From Xanthobacteraceae bacterium (lineage in GTDB: Bacteria; Pseudomonadota; Alphaproteobacteria; Rhizobiales; Xanthobacteraceae): a stretch of DNA of 39,592 nucleotides. The stretch is taken from NCBI GenBank assembly GCA_031291445.1, contig JARLJA010000099.1, forward strand, positions 1 through 39,592. The letters run 5' to 3'. The notes under the pieces were generated by a model. The model searched no databases and was not told where the DNA came from. It was given only the letters and a program-made list of their open reading frames with translations. Below are positions 39,272-39,592 of the stretch, one piece after another (within the stretch, counting starts at the first letter, position 1; the number at the start of each line of letters is the position of its first letter). A program made the position numbers and the translations under genes.

Positions 39272-39592
39272 ATGCCGATCCAAGTTCTGATGCCCGCGCT
39301 GTCGCCGACGATGGAAAAGGGCAACCTTTCGAAGTGGCTCAAGAAAGAGGGCGAGACCGTCAAGTCCGGCGACGTGATTGCCGAGATCGAGACCGACAAG
39401 GCGACCATGGAGGTCGAAGCCACCGACGAAGGAACCCTCGGCAAGATCCTGGTTCCGGAAGGAACGGCCGACGTGGCGGTCAACACGCCGATCGCCACCA
39501 TCCTGGGTGAGGGTGAGAGCGCCGCCGACCTCGCCAAGGCGCCGCCGCCCGCGGCCAAGCCTGCCGAGGCCGTGCCGGCGGCCGCCAGCCCG
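39272..39592 (+). CDS. pdhB: Pyruvate dehydrogenase E1 beta subunit with N-terminal lipoyl domain (5' part)
   Basis: Only the first 107 codons are in the window, still open at the edge. They encode a lipoyl domain (MPIQVLMPALSPTMEKGNL, with the lipoylated Lys at 43 in ETDKATMEVEA) followed by the start of an Ala/Pro linker. In alphaproteobacteria the gene after pdhA is pdhB, an E1-beta with its own lipoyl domain, and that is the preferred call. An E2 gene (pdhC) would begin in much the same way and cannot be ruled out from this part. GGAG lies about 6 bases before the ATG, and the gap from pdhA is 27 bases. Confidence 0.85.
   Translation, partial: MPIQVLMPALSPTMEKGNLSKWLKKEGETVKSGDVIAEIETDKATMEVEATDEGTLGKILVPEGTADVAVNTPIATILGEGESAADLAKAPPPAAKPAEAVPAAASP

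Overview
The window looks like chromosome from an alphaproteobacterium of the Bradyrhizobium/Rhodopseudomonas/Nitrobacter group (Nitrobacteraceae). The grounds are high GC with strongly GC-biased third positions, the gene order, an alphaproteobacterial LexA box (GTTC-N7-GTTC) upstream of lexA, LpxI in place of LpxH, a long S2 protein, and a pyruvate dehydrogenase E1-beta that begins with a lipoyl domain. The genus is inferred; no sequence search was possible. I found no phage, insertion sequence, CRISPR array, tRNA or rRNA. Nearly everything is core housekeeping.

Layout. (1) 1-7921, plus strand: rpsB-tsf-pyrH-frr-uppS-cdsA-dxr-rseP, for translation, UMP kinase, ribosome recycling, the isoprenoid carrier, phospholipid precursor, the MEP pathway and site-2 proteolysis. 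(2) 8098-15135, plus strand: bamA-lpxD-fabZ-lpxA-lpxI-lpxB, the outer-membrane assembly and lipid A block, with 1-4 base overlaps at three junctions. (3) 15219-18093, minus strand: gltA and gltX, separated from lpxB by a perfect 16-bp stem that can terminate from both sides. (4) 18374-22949, plus strand: glnS, an intergenic stretch with a hairpin over a ribosome binding site, a small FlbD-like protein and comEC. (5) 23005-29375, minus strand: a ppiD-trpD-trpC-moaC-moeA run behind a good promoter, then lexA with its own SOS box. (6) 29564-34800, plus strand: tpiA, secG, pyrG, a NIPSNAP protein, a glyoxalase-like protein and kdsA. (7) queF on the minus strand, then eno, an uncharacterised 2-oxoglutarate/Fe(II) oxygenase-like protein, ftsB, pdhA and the start of pdhB, which runs off the window.

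The genes work together mainly in envelope building. UppS and Dxr feed undecaprenyl phosphate synthesis, CdsA feeds phospholipids, FabZ and LpxA/D/I/B build the lipid A disaccharide, KdsA makes the inner-core sugar Kdo, PyrG supplies the CTP that activates it, and BamA, PpiD, SecG and RseP handle export and folding of envelope proteins.

I did not find an obviously new multi-gene system. The items most worth a second look are the structured rpsB leader, the extra helix-hairpin domain on S2, a GlnRS next to GltX in an alphaproteobacterium, the hairpin-covered small ORF at 20192-20370, the FlbD-like protein, a BamA loop with two cysteines and relaxed codon use, and the 2OG oxygenase-like gene between eno and ftsB.
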